The notes under the pieces were generated by a model that saw nothing but the letters and a program-made list of their open reading frames with translations, made no database searches and was not told where the DNA came from. The position numbers and the translations under genes were made by a program. From the NCBI GenBank assembly GCA_964649815.1, contig CAZYQC010000001.1, forward strand, positions 124,001-188,000: a stretch of DNA of 64,000 bases, written 5' to 3'. The DNA is from G013214665 sp964649815. GTDB taxonomy: Bacteria > Pseudomonadota > Alphaproteobacteria > Rhodobacterales > Rhodobacteraceae. Within the stretch, counting starts at the first letter, position 1. Every line of letters starts with the position of its first letter. Shown here piece after piece: positions 52,453 through 61,801 of this stretch.

Positions 52453-53073
52453 TTAGGCAAAGGGGATGACCAAGCCTACGAAAATCAGCAAACCCCCGGC
52501 GATAATGTTTGTCCGACGCAATGCGTTTTCATCTGTGATGAGGCGTTTGGCACGGTCGATGAAAACGGCCAAACCAAGGTTTCCAAACAAAGGCACAATC
52601 GCGGACAAGGCGGCGATGGCGGCAACATCGGCGATGGTCAGCCGACTAAGGTCAAAGAATCCCGGCAACATACCCATGTAAAACAAAATGGCTTTGGGAT
52701 TGCTCAGAATGACAACCAAGCCAGCAAGGAATCCAGCCCACATGCCCGGTCGCGTCAGCCGTGTGTCAGAGCCTATGGCTTTGCCCGCGGATCGGATAAC
52801 CAACGCGCCCATGACAAGGAATATCCCAGCCGCCACCCACTTCAAAAGCTCTAGGAACCCGCCATAAATGGACAGGATCCACGTGACGCCAAAGATGGCC
52901 AGCAAGGACCACAAGACATCGCCAACAACGACCCCTAACGCAAGGGGCCAAGCCGCGTGAAATCCGCCGGTCAGGCTGCGTGCAATCAGGCCAACCCACA
53001 CCGGACCCGGCGTCAAAAACAGCACGAATAAGGCGCCGGTATAGAGCGCCATATCCCACAAAGACAACGTCAT
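52453..53073 (-). CDS. LysE/RhtB-family amino-acid exporter
   Basis: 206 residues with about six hydrophobic segments; GPVWVGLIARSLTGGFHAA is the typical LysE first-loop segment. It exports amino acids or related compounds. It starts 4 bases inside the recF end (ATGA-type overlap), so it is inserted into the recF-gyrB interval as part of that unit. Confidence 0.85.
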   Translation of the reverse strand: MTLSLWDMALYTGALFVLFLTPGPVWVGLIARSLTGGFHAAWPLALGVVVGDVLWSLLAIFGVTWILSIYGGFLELLKWVAAGIFLVMGALVIRSAGKAIGSDTRLTRPGMWAGFLAGLVVILSNPKAILFYMGMLPGFFDLSRLTIADVAAIAALSAIVPLFGNLGLAVFIDRAKRLITDENALRRTNIIAGGLLIFVGLVIPFA

Positions 53074-54161
53074 GGGCCGGTGACCTCGCTTTCGCCTTTG
53101 GCATCGGTCACATGCAAGTATTGCGCCCGATCGCCCAGCGCATCGAACAGCCCGGGCTCTGTTCCGGTCATCCAGGCCTGTGCGCCCAATGCACAGATCT
53201 CGTCATAAAGCGCGGCGCGCCGATCCTGATCCAAATGCGCCGCAACCTCATCAAGCAGCAATAATGGCGGTGTTCCCGTTTCTGCAGCCAGCGCGCGTGT
53301 ATTTGCGAGGATCAAAGACACCAAAAGAGCCTTTTGCTCGCCGGTGGAGCAATCCTTGGCTGGGACACCTTTTGCAACATAGGTGCCCTCCAGATCGGCG
53401 CGGTGCGGCCCGACCAAAGTCCGACCCACAGCCAGATCGCGGCTACGGCTGTCTGCCAAGGCGTCTCTCAAATTCTCCGGGAACGGGATATCCGGGTGCG
53501 TCAACACCAGATCTGCCGACGGAAAAGCCGTCTCCGCGCCCTGCTGAGCGATCTGGAGCTTGGACAAAGCGTTAACGCGGTTCTCATGCAACTGTGCGCC
53601 CGCCTCGGCCATTTGCCGCTCTAGCGCGCCGTACCAGGCCGGATCCCGGATTTGATCCTTCAACAGGCGGTTACGCTCGCGCATGGCGCGTTCATAATCC
53701 AGCGAAGCTTGGGCGTGAGACGGAAAAAAGCTAAGCGTCATGCGGTCAAGGAAACGCCTGCGTCCATCGGCGCCTTCGATCCAAAGCCGATCCATCGACG
53801 GGATCAGCCACAGGACACGCACAAACTCGGCCAAGGCCGTCTGAGACGCTGCCTTGCCATCAATTTTGACCTGCCGGGCCGCTCCGTTTTCTGACCAGAT
53901 ATCAACTTCGTGCATCTGGTGCGACGTTTGCAAAAGCCCCGACAGCTTCCAGCCCAGCGCCTCGGGCCGCCTGGTCATGTCTTCTGCACTCGATCGACGC
54001 AGCCCCCGCCCCGGCGAAAAGAGGCTGAGCGCCTCAAGCACATTGGTTTTACCCGCGCCGTTCGGCCCATGTATCGCCACAGGCCGGGCATCCACAGAAA
54101 TGCGGGCGACCTTATGGGATCGAAAATGAGATAGGGTCAGAGACGTCAGCGCCAGTGTCAT
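53070..54161 (-). CDS. recF: DNA replication and repair protein RecF
   Basis: 363 residues, SMC-like ATPase for gap repair with RecOR. Walker A GPNGAGKTN at 32-40; the signature and Walker B (CSTGEQKALL, LLLLDEVAAHLD) lie toward the C-terminus. Start 15 bases after the dnaN stop. Confidence 0.95.
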   Translation of the reverse strand: MTLALTSLTLSHFRSHKVARISVDARPVAIHGPNGAGKTNVLEALSLFSPGRGLRRSSAEDMTRRPEALGWKLSGLLQTSHQMHEVDIWSENGAARQVKIDGKAASQTALAEFVRVLWLIPSMDRLWIEGADGRRRFLDRMTLSFFPSHAQASLDYERAMRERNRLLKDQIRDPAWYGALERQMAEAGAQLHENRVNALSKLQIAQQGAETAFPSADLVLTHPDIPFPENLRDALADSRSRDLAVGRTLVGPHRADLEGTYVAKGVPAKDCSTGEQKALLVSLILANTRALAAETGTPPLLLLDEVAAHLDQDRRAALYDEICALGAQAWMTGTEPGLFDALGDRAQYLHVTDAKGESEVTGP

Positions 54162-54176
54162 TGGCGTCGACAGATA

Positions 54177-55295
54177 TCAGACCCGCATCGGCATGACGAC
54201 GTAAACGGCCGACGTATCATTGCCTTCACGCATCAGCGTTGGATCGCCCGAGGAGTTGAACAGAAACACCGCATTCTCGCGGTCAACTTGGCTGGCGATC
54301 TCTAGCAAATATTTGGCGTTAAACCCAATTTCCAGCTTTTCGTCACCATAGGCCACAGCGATCTCTTCTTCGGCGGCGCCGCTGTCAGGTGCGTTGACAG
54401 AAAGTACCAACCGATCTTCGTCCAGCTGCATCTTCACCGCGCGCGAACGCTCCGAACTCACGGTCGCGACACGGTCGACCGCTTGTGCGAAATCGCTCGC
54501 ATCCACTTCGAGCTTGCGCGTATTGCCGGTCGGGATAACCCGCGTGTAATCAGGGAATGTCCCATCGATGACTTTGGACGTCAGCGTGATGTCTTGCGTC
54601 GCAAAGCGCACCTTGGTCTCGGACACCGAAACGGCGATTTGCGCTTCGTCATCGTCCAAAAGCTTGCGCAACTCACCAACGGTTTTGCGCGGCACAATCA
54701 CGCCTGGCATTTCGTTTGCCTCTGGCGGCAATTCTGCATCGATACGCGCAAGACGGTGACCATCTGTGGCGACACAGCGCAAAACGCGACTGCCATCACT
54801 GTCGGCAATGTGCATATAGACGCCGTTCAGATAATAGCGGGTTTCTTCCGTGGAAATCGCGAACTTGGACTTGTCAAACAAACGGCGGAGAACCGGAGCG
54901 GTGACGGAAAAGTTGGACGCATATTCAGACGACGCCATGACTGGAAAATCTTCCTTTGGAAGCGTCGCCAGGGAGAAGTTCGACCGACCTGCATCCACCG
55001 TTAGACGACCAGCGGCTGCATCCGCCGTCAAAGTGACCAGAGCCCCGTCCGGCAATTTGCGCACGATCTCGTGCAGCGTCGTGGCAGCAACCGTGGTCGA
55101 GCCTGCGCGCTCTACCTGAGCAGGGGCGCGATCGACGACTTCGATGTCCAGATCGGTCGCGCGGAAGGTCACGTCGGCGCCTTCTGCCTCGATCAGCACA
55201 TTGGCAAGGATCGGAATGGTGTTACGACGCTCTACAACGGATTGCGCTTTGCTGACTGCTTTGAGCAGGATGTTCCGTTCAACCGCAATTTTCAT
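54177..55295 (-). CDS. dnaN: DNA polymerase III beta sliding clamp
   Basis: 372 residues, three clamp domains, ending in the conserved VYVVMPMRV. It encircles DNA and tethers Pol III. GGGAGAGGG lies just before the ATG. Order dnaA-dnaN-recF is classical. Confidence 0.97.
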   Translation of the reverse strand: MKIAVERNILLKAVSKAQSVVERRNTIPILANVLIEAEGADVTFRATDLDIEVVDRAPAQVERAGSTTVAATTLHEIVRKLPDGALVTLTADAAAGRLTVDAGRSNFSLATLPKEDFPVMASSEYASNFSVTAPVLRRLFDKSKFAISTEETRYYLNGVYMHIADSDGSRVLRCVATDGHRLARIDAELPPEANEMPGVIVPRKTVGELRKLLDDDEAQIAVSVSETKVRFATQDITLTSKVIDGTFPDYTRVIPTGNTRKLEVDASDFAQAVDRVATVSSERSRAVKMQLDEDRLVLSVNAPDSGAAEEEIAVAYGDEKLEIGFNAKYLLEIASQVDRENAVFLFNSSGDPTLMREGNDTSAVYVVMPMRV

Positions 55296-55506
55296 CTAAC
55301 CCTCTCCCCACAACACGCCGGGACCGGCACGTTAGCCAAATTGCCCGCAGTCACAAGTATTTTGTTGTTTTTTCGAGCCTAAGATCAGGCCGGTCAAGGA
55401 CGGGTTGCTTGGGAAAAGCGCATCGGGGCGCCAGCGTGACCCAAAGGTCAAAGAAAAGGCCGTTTTCCTAGGAAAACGGCCCTCGGTCACTGGCGCGGGG
55501 CCAGGA
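55296..55506. other. Gap between dnaA and dnaN
   Basis: 211 bases, with the dnaA terminator at one end and presumably the dnaN promoter. No DnaA box (TTATNCACA) was found on either strand by eye. Confidence 0.5.
55458..55481 (-). terminator. Terminator after dnaA
   Basis: A perfect 24-base palindrome (GGCCGTTTTCCT and its complement) lies 26 bases past the dnaA stop. On the minus strand it is followed by TTTTCTTT, giving a good intrinsic terminator between dnaA and dnaN. Confidence 0.8.
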
Positions 55507-56850
55507 TTACTCTTCCAGCGCGCGCCGAAGCATTTCCAGATCCTCAGCGATCTGGCCATCTTGCTGCTTGAGCTCTTCAATGCGCCGAACGCCGTGAATG
55601 ACGGTCGTGTGATCCCGTCCGCCAAAACGGCGTCCGATTTCGGGCAACGAACGCGATGTCAGCTGCTTGCACAAATACATCGCAACCTGACGCGGGCGCG
55701 CATAGCTGCGCAGGCGTTTGGGGCCGATCATGTCGCTTAGGCGAATATTGTAATGCTCGGACACCTTCCTCTGGATTTCCTCGACCGTGATTTTCCGATC
55801 AGAGGCACGCAGGATGTCTGACAAACAATCCTGCGTCAGATCCATATCGATCTGACGTCCGACCAACGAAGCAAAGGCAAACAATCGGGTCAGTGCGCCC
55901 TCTAGCACCCGCACATTTGTCGAAATACGATGTGCGAGGAATTCCAGAACACCTTCTTCGACAACCAATCCAGGATAGGTTGCCTTTTGCTGGATTACTT
56001 TGCTTTGCAGAATGCCCAGGCGAAGCTCGTAATCCGTGGGATGCAAGTCTACGACCAAGCCGCATTGCAGACGCGACTTTACGCGATCTTCCAAATCTTT
56101 GATCTCACCCGGAGCGCGGTCAGCCGAGATGATGATCTGTTTGTTCTGATCCACAAGCGCGTTGAAGGTGTGAAAGAACTCTTCTTGCGTGCTGTCCTTG
56201 CCGGCAATGAATTGAACGTCATCAACCATAAGGACATCGACCGAGCGGAAAATGGATTTGAAATCCATCATCTTGCGATCGCGCAGCGCCTGGACAAAAC
56301 GATACATGAACTGTTCAGCGGAGAGGTACAGAACGTTCAGCTGCGGTTTTCCTGCCTGCAATTCCCAGGCAATAGCCTGCATCAGGTGCGTTTTACCAAG
56401 CCCTACGCCACCGTAGAGAAACAGAGGATTGAATGTGACTGGTCCGCCTTCGGCGACCCGCTTTGCGGCGGCAAAAGCCAGTTCGTTTGGCTTGCCGACG
56501 ACAAAGTTGTCAAACGTGAACCGGCTGTCCAGTTTTGATCCCTGGGCGCCGTCATTCGTGGACGCAGACGCTGCATTGCGCGCAGGCTTGGCAGGTTCAG
56601 AAGAGGCCCCGGATGCGACGGAAAAGTTCAGGCGGCGGACGGTTTCGCTTTCGGAATTCATTTCGTTCAAAATAATATCTGCAAAGTTCTGGCTGACATA
56701 GTTTCCCAGGAATTGTGTAGGCGCATCCAATGTCGCGACCCCATCAACCAATTCGCGGAATCGAAGCGGTTCGATCCAGGTCTTGTAAGCATTCTCTCCA
56801 ACCGATTTCTGCAATCTGTGCTGCAGCTGGCCCCAAATTTCCCCCGTCAT
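55507..56850 (-). CDS. dnaA: chromosomal replication initiator DnaA
   Basis: 447 residues from the ATG at 56850 (AAGGGA upstream). A longer frame adds 62 residues of Cys/Trp-rich sequence not typical of DnaA domain I. Domain I covers 1-75 and a short linker 76-108. The AAA+ domain has Walker A GGVGLGKTHL at 147-156 and Walker B VLMVDDVQF. The DNA-binding domain IV ends with GRDHTTVIHG. It binds oriC and opens the origin. Confidence 0.97.
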   Translation of the reverse strand: MTGEIWGQLQHRLQKSVGENAYKTWIEPLRFRELVDGVATLDAPTQFLGNYVSQNFADIILNEMNSESETVRRLNFSVASGASSEPAKPARNAASASTNDGAQGSKLDSRFTFDNFVVGKPNELAFAAAKRVAEGGPVTFNPLFLYGGVGLGKTHLMQAIAWELQAGKPQLNVLYLSAEQFMYRFVQALRDRKMMDFKSIFRSVDVLMVDDVQFIAGKDSTQEEFFHTFNALVDQNKQIIISADRAPGEIKDLEDRVKSRLQCGLVVDLHPTDYELRLGILQSKVIQQKATYPGLVVEEGVLEFLAHRISTNVRVLEGALTRLFAFASLVGRQIDMDLTQDCLSDILRASDRKITVEEIQRKVSEHYNIRLSDMIGPKRLRSYARPRQVAMYLCKQLTSRSLPEIGRRFGGRDHTTVIHGVRRIEELKQQDGQIAEDLEMLRRALEE

Positions 56851-57325
56851 ACGCGCGCACCCGTCCCTTCTAATCTCTTTTGGCGCCCTGCCGTCCCAGC
56901 AAGGCAGACCGATTGTTTTTGTCAGGGTCGCGGACACATGGCGCCCAATATGGCACCAACCGCAAGTCAAAAGGCAACAAGACACATGCCGCTTGAATCG
57001 TACCCAATTCAAGCCTAACCCGTGCCAACCGCACACCGTATTAACCGACAGGTTGGACGCGCCGCAGCGCAGTCCGGTTTACCGCAAAACCATCTCTCGC
57101 GGACCCAGCAAATCCCACTTTAGGTGGTGAAGCCGGCCTGTCCCCCCAAGTCGCGAATGAATCGCACATATGTTGTTAGCGAATGCGCGCGCGGCCCGTC
57201 CAGAGAACTTAAAACTTGACTCTGAAATTGCAGAAAAAGAATCTCCGGACCCGCATTTTGCAGGCCCCAGAAAGGCAAAAGCGCCACACTTGGCGGCGCT
57301 TTTTGAATTCAACTTGTGGTGGGGT
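56851..57325. promoter_or_regulatory. dnaA upstream region, 475 bases, with inverted repeat and GANTC sites
   Basis: No gene is evident. It contains a perfect 8-bp inverted repeat GCTTGAAT / ATTCAAGC (56991-57014) and four GANTC motifs (56995, 57159, 57218, 57239), the CcrM methylation target. No DnaA box cluster or AT-rich unwinding block was recognised, so I do not call oriC here. The region must hold the dnaA promoter and the rpsT terminator. Confidence 0.5.
57277..57303 (-). terminator. Terminator after rpsT
   Basis: A 9-bp stem (AAAAGCGCC / GGCGCTTTT) lies 23 bases past the rpsT stop, with T-rich sequence on the minus strand. It is the likely end of the rpsT message. Confidence 0.75.
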
Positions 57326-57589
57326 TTACCCAAGCGATTTGATCCGCGCAGACAGGCGCGACATTTTACGGGCAGCCGTGTTTTTGTGATATACGCCGCG
57401 GGTCACGCCACGCATCAATTCTGGCTGTGCCGCTTTCAACGCTGCTTCTGCGGAAGACTTGTCGCCCGAGGCAATCGCCTCTTCGACCTTGCGCAGATAT
57501 GTGCGGATGCGCGAGCGGCGCGCTTTGTTTACAGCGAAGCGTTTTTCGTTTTGACGGGCCCGCTTCTTGGCCTGAGGCGAATTTGCCAT
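57326..57589 (-). CDS. rpsT: 30S ribosomal protein S20
   Basis: 87 residues, Lys/Arg rich. The start ANSPQAKKRARQNEKR and the end VTRGVYHKNTAARKMSRLSARIKSL are diagnostic. It binds 16S rRNA early in small-subunit assembly. Gene position upstream of dnaA is typical of this bacterial group. Confidence 0.97.
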   Translation of the reverse strand: MANSPQAKKRARQNEKRFAVNKARRSRIRTYLRKVEEAIASGDKSSAEAALKAAQPELMRGVTRGVYHKNTAARKMSRLSARIKSLG

Positions 57590-57673
57590 GATTATCTCGT
57601 CCCAAATGTTGGTGCGGTAGTTGCGAAGCCGCGCGTATGCGCAGGATTCGACGTCAAGTCAAGTGGCGCGGGC

Positions 57674-58450
57674 TCACTTGTCGCGGAACTGTGCCTCGCG
57701 CTTTTCCAAAAACGCCGACATACCCTCGGTTTGGTCTTCGGTCGCAAAGAGAGAGTGGAAAACGCGACGCTCAAACAAGAGGCCTTCTCGCAAAGGCACC
57801 TCAAAGCTCCTGTTGACCGATTCTTTGACCGCCATGACCGAAACCATCGATTTCTCGGCAATCTTTTGTGCGGCGTTGTGGGCTTCTTCCAAAAGCTTCT
57901 TCGCCGGGACGATCCGGCTCACCAATCCGGCGCGCTCGGCTTCTTCGGCGTCCATGAAGCGACCGGTGAGATTCATGTCCATCGCTTTGGCTTTTCCAAT
58001 AGCGCGGGTCAGGCGTTGTGTCCCGCCAAGTCCAGCGATCACCCCTAGGTTGATCTCAGGCTGACCGAACTTCGCAGTGTCCGAGGCAATGATAAAGTCG
58101 CACAGCATCGCCAATTCGCACCCGCCGCCTAGCGCATAACCTGAAACGGCCGCGATCACCGGCTTACGAATCCGCATCATGGCCTCTGTTTCAGCGGTGA
58201 ACAGATCGCCGCCAAACGCTTCTACGAATGTCTTGTCTTTCATCATGCTGATGTCCGCACCAGCAGCGAACGCCTTTTCAGAGCCGGTCAGGACGATGCA
58301 GCGCACCTTGTCATTGGCCTGCGCCGCCGTCATCGCGTCGGCCAGTTCTTCGAGCAGTTGATCATTGAGCGCGTTCAGCGCGCTTGGCCGATTCAACGTC
58401 ATTTGCGCGACGTGATCTTCGATATCAACAATGATGGTCTCGTAGGCCAT
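57674..58450 (-). CDS. enoyl-CoA hydratase
   Basis: 258 residues, crotonase fold. Oxyanion-hole segments are AFAAGADISMMKD and GYALGGGCELAMLCDFIIA; catalytic Glu lies in GQPEINLGVIAG and Glu nearby. Hydrates 2-enoyl-CoA in beta-oxidation. FadB-like but stand-alone; the often-used symbol is paaF or echA, which I cannot choose between. Confidence 0.92.
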   Translation of the reverse strand: MAYETIIVDIEDHVAQMTLNRPSALNALNDQLLEELADAMTAAQANDKVRCIVLTGSEKAFAAGADISMMKDKTFVEAFGGDLFTAETEAMMRIRKPVIAAVSGYALGGGCELAMLCDFIIASDTAKFGQPEINLGVIAGLGGTQRLTRAIGKAKAMDMNLTGRFMDAEEAERAGLVSRIVPAKKLLEEAHNAAQKIAEKSMVSVMAVKESVNRSFEVPLREGLLFERRVFHSLFATEDQTEGMSAFLEKREAQFRDK

Positions 58451-58513
58451 AGATGAGCTTTCGGTTATGAATGTTCAGCGGGAAGGATTATCACGCGCCA
58501 CGTACGATTCAAG

Positions 58514-59365
58514 TCACGTCTGGCAGGTCTTACAGTAGAAGCTGGACCGACCAGACTGAACCACACGGGCGACGGTGCCACCGCATCCCACCCTGCGACA
58601 AGGTTCGTTTTCGCGCCCGTAGACGTCGAACGTATGCTGAAAATAGCCCAATTCACCATCGGCCTGCCGGTAATCCCGCAACGAGGAACCGCCAGCGGCG
58701 ATGGCGTCACGCAAAACGTCTCTGATGATGGGGACAAGTCTGCGGACGCGCTGTGCGCTGATCCGGCCGGCAAGTCGAATTGGGGAAATTCCTGCGCGAA
58801 ACAGCGCTTCGCAAACGTAAATGTTGCCCAGACCCGCTACGATCCGCTGGTCCAATAGGGCGGACTTGATTGGCGTCTTCTTCCCCTTCAGCGAACCAAT
58901 CAAATAGGTTTCGTGAAAAGCGTTGCCCAAAGGCTCTGGCCCCAGATTACGCAACAACAGATGCGCGCTTTCCGCACCCGTTTGCATCAAATCCATCGCT
59001 CCGAACCTGCGTGCATCGTTGAAGGTCACGCGCGCGCCGTTGTCCATATCGATCACGACATGGTCATGCTTTTCCGCGGCCGGATGCGCGTGCACAAATT
59101 GCCCCAATGGGTCGCCGGAAACCATCATCCGACCTGACATGCCCAAGTGAATCAGCAACGTCTCGCCGGTATCCAAGTCTGCCAGAATATACTTGGAGCG
59201 CCTGCGTAACCGTTCAACCCGCGCCCCTTGCAGCCGTTGCGCCATATTCTCAGGGAACGGCCACCGCAGATCTGGGCGGTTCACCAAGGCCTGCGCGATC
59301 CGCGCGTTTTCCATCGCTGGGGCCAAGCCGCGCATCACGGTTTCGACTTCGGGCAATTCGGGCAT
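58514..59365 (-). CDS. mutM: formamidopyrimidine-DNA glycosylase
   Basis: 283 residues from the ATG after AGGAG. Removes 8-oxoguanine and cleaves the AP site. The catalytic N-terminus is PELPEVETV (Pro2, Glu3), and the C-terminal zinc finger has CRRVGCGG and CKTC. A 48-residue longer frame would abolish the N-terminal Pro nucleophile, so it is rejected. Confidence 0.96.
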   Translation of the reverse strand: MPELPEVETVMRGLAPAMENARIAQALVNRPDLRWPFPENMAQRLQGARVERLRRRSKYILADLDTGETLLIHLGMSGRMMVSGDPLGQFVHAHPAAEKHDHVVIDMDNGARVTFNDARRFGAMDLMQTGAESAHLLLRNLGPEPLGNAFHETYLIGSLKGKKTPIKSALLDQRIVAGLGNIYVCEALFRAGISPIRLAGRISAQRVRRLVPIIRDVLRDAIAAGGSSLRDYRQADGELGYFQHTFDVYGRENEPCRRVGCGGTVARVVQSGRSSFYCKTCQT

Positions 59366-59447
59366 GTGACTCCTGCGGCAAGGCGGAACATTGTGGTCCG
59401 GCGTCAGGGACCTATAACACTCTTGAACTGCTAGAAAGACCGCATCC

Positions 59448-60200
59448 ATGAGCGACACAAGCGAAAAGACAACCCATTTCGGGTTTGAAACCGTGCGCGA
59501 AGATGACAAGGCGGGCCGCGTTCAAGGCGTCTTTTCCTCGGTTGCGAACCGATATGACGTCATGAACGATGTCATGAGCGTCGGAATCCATCGCATTTGG
59601 AAAGACGCGATGATGGATTGGCTTGCCCCCCGCGCCGGACAAAAGCTTTTGGATGTGGCGGGTGGCACCGGCGACATCTCTTTCCGCTTTCTCAAGCGCG
59701 CCGGCCATGCCCATGCGACCGTTCTTGATCTGACGGAATCAATGCTGATCGAAGGCCGAAAACGGTCAGAGGCCGAGAACATGGCTGATCAGCTTGACTG
59801 GCTGGTTGGCGACGCGATGGCGCTGCCATTCGAGGACAATACCTTTGATGTCTACACCATCAGTTTCGGCATTCGAAATGTGACGCGGCCTGCTGACGCC
59901 TTGAAAGAGGCATATCGCGTGTTGCGTCCGGGTGGTCGGCTGATGGTTTTAGAGTTCAGTCAATTGCCAAACGAAGGTCTGCAAAAGCTCTATGATCTCT
60001 ATAGCTTTAACGTGATCCCCCGCATGGGGCAGGTGATCGCCAATGATCGCGACAGCTATCAGTACCTGGTCGAATCCATTCGCAACTTCCCGGATCAAGA
60101 GACATTTCTAAGCATGGTTCGCGGGGCCGGGTTTGAGAACGCCAAATACCGCAATCTGACGATGGGCGTGGCCTGTCTGCATTCCGGATGGAAAATCTAA
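59448..60200 (+). CDS. ubiE: ubiquinone/menaquinone C-methyltransferase
   Basis: 250 residues, class I SAM methyltransferase. It methylates the quinone ring (C5 of demethoxyubiquinol, or demethylmenaquinol). SAM motif LDVAGGTGDISF and the family signatures NDVMSVGIHRIWK and ISFGIRNVT are present. Divergent from mutM; ubiB follows after 16 bases. Confidence 0.96.
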   Translation: MSDTSEKTTHFGFETVREDDKAGRVQGVFSSVANRYDVMNDVMSVGIHRIWKDAMMDWLAPRAGQKLLDVAGGTGDISFRFLKRAGHAHATVLDLTESMLIEGRKRSEAENMADQLDWLVGDAMALPFEDNTFDVYTISFGIRNVTRPADALKEAYRVLRPGGRLMVLEFSQLPNEGLQKLYDLYSFNVIPRMGQVIANDRDSYQYLVESIRNFPDQETFLSMVRGAGFENAKYRNLTMGVACLHSGWKI

Positions 60201-60216
60201 GCGTGGACCATCACTG

Positions 60217-61749
60217 ATGCGCGGCCCTCACAATATTATTCGCCTGATCCGAACGGGCGCCACGCTTGAGCGAACAGGCGCGATGAACGTTGTTCTGGAC
60301 GCGTTCGAAGCGCCAAAAGCGCTCCGGTTTGTGGCCCGGGCGCTGGGCAAACCGTTTCAATGGCTGGGCTATAAAGGCGACCCGTCGATGCCGCCCGCGA
60401 CCCGCGCGCTGACGGCGTTGGGTCCTGCGTACATCAAGTTTGGCCAGGTTTTGTCGACCCGGCCTGACGTTGTGGGCGACGAACTTGCGGTGCAACTGCG
60501 CGTGCTTCAGGACAAACTGCCTCCGTTTTCGAACGATGCCGCAAAAGCCGAGATCGAGCGCGAGCTTGGCATCCCCCACGACACGATCTTTTCAGAATTC
60601 AGCGAACCTGTTGCCGCCGCTTCGATCGCTCAGGTTCATAAGGCGAAGCTGCGAGAAACCGGCGAGGACGTCGCCGTCAAGGTTCTGCGGCCAAAGATTG
60701 AGCGGGCCTTTCGAAAAGACGTCGATGCCTTTTACCTGGCCGCACGCATCGTTGAAATCTTCGCTCCGGGGGCGCGACGTTTGCGTCCAATGGACGTGAT
60801 CGAACACTTCGACGGAGTTGTCCGTGGAGAGCTTGATTTGCGTCTCGAAAGCTCTGCCGCCTCAGAGTTCTCGGCCAACACAAAGGACGACCAAGGCTTT
60901 CGCCTGCCTTCGATCAAATGGGAATATTCCAGCCGACGTGTCATGACGCTTGGATGGGCTGACGGTGTTCCAATGGGCGACAATGCCGCTATCGACGCGG
61001 CGGGCCACGACCGCGTTGCCCTAAGCGAACGTGTCTTAAAGCTCTTTTTGTTGCACGCCTTGCGCGACGGCTACTTTCACGCGGACATGCACCAGGGCAA
61101 CTTGAAGGTCGCGCCCAATGGCGACGTCATCGCATATGACTTTGGCATCATGGGCCATATCGATGAATACACACGCCGGGTTTACGCCGAAATCCTGTTT
61201 GGATTTATCCGCAAAGACTACAAGCGGGTCGCCGAGGTGCATTTCGAAGCCGGTTATGTTCCGGCCGACAAAGATGTTGACGAATTCGCGCGTGCCTTGC
61301 GCGCAGTGGGCGAGCCTATTTTTGGAATGGATGCGTCCAAGATTTCGATGGGGCGCCTGTTGAACTACCTCTTTGAGGTTACAGAGCGTTTCGGCATGGA
61401 AACGCGCACCGAGCTCATTCTTTTGCAGCGGACAATGGTAGTGGTCGAAGGCGTGGCGCGGTCTTTGAATCCCAATATCAACATTTGGAAAGTCGCCAGC
61501 CCGGTGGTAACCGACTACATCCAGAAATCCATTGGCCCCAAGGCCGTTATCACAGATTTGGCCAACACCGCGCGCGTCCTTGGTCGCTTCGGTCCCCGGC
61601 TGCCTGGCTTAGTCGAAGCAGCGCTTATCGCGCAATCTAATCCCGCCCCCGCCGAACGCCGACCATTTTGGCGCTGGATGATTTTGGCATGCGTTGCTGG
61701 CGCCGCCATTGGTGTCGGTGCCTTTGTCGCTCTCGATTCACTTTTGTGA
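60217..61749 (+). CDS. ubiB: UbiB/COQ8-type atypical kinase for ubiquinone synthesis
   Basis: 510 residues. KxGQ motif KFGQVLSTRPD, the Ala-rich loop AAASIAQVHKA and HADMHQGNLKV with DFGIMG identify the ABC1/UbiB family. Two hydrophobic C-terminal segments anchor it in the membrane. It supports the Ubi complex, probably by ATP-driven lipid handling. Confidence 0.95.
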   Translation: MRGPHNIIRLIRTGATLERTGAMNVVLDAFEAPKALRFVARALGKPFQWLGYKGDPSMPPATRALTALGPAYIKFGQVLSTRPDVVGDELAVQLRVLQDKLPPFSNDAAKAEIERELGIPHDTIFSEFSEPVAAASIAQVHKAKLRETGEDVAVKVLRPKIERAFRKDVDAFYLAARIVEIFAPGARRLRPMDVIEHFDGVVRGELDLRLESSAASEFSANTKDDQGFRLPSIKWEYSSRRVMTLGWADGVPMGDNAAIDAAGHDRVALSERVLKLFLLHALRDGYFHADMHQGNLKVAPNGDVIAYDFGIMGHIDEYTRRVYAEILFGFIRKDYKRVAEVHFEAGYVPADKDVDEFARALRAVGEPIFGMDASKISMGRLLNYLFEVTERFGMETRTELILLQRTMVVVEGVARSLNPNINIWKVASPVVTDYIQKSIGPKAVITDLANTARVLGRFGPRLPGLVEAALIAQSNPAPAERRPFWRWMILACVAGAAIGVGAFVALDSLL

Positions 61750-61801
61750 GGCGAAATCATTGATTGCTTGATTGGATCGCTTGGGCAGGCGACACTTTGG
61801 C

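Noticed and set aside
56851..57036. Longer DnaA beginning at 57036
   Set aside because: The extra 62 residues are Cys/Trp-rich and unlike DnaA domain I, which starts properly at the ATG at 56850.
55296..57325. Possible oriC flanking dnaA
   Set aside because: No DnaA-box cluster or AT-rich unwinding element was found on either strand in these gaps.
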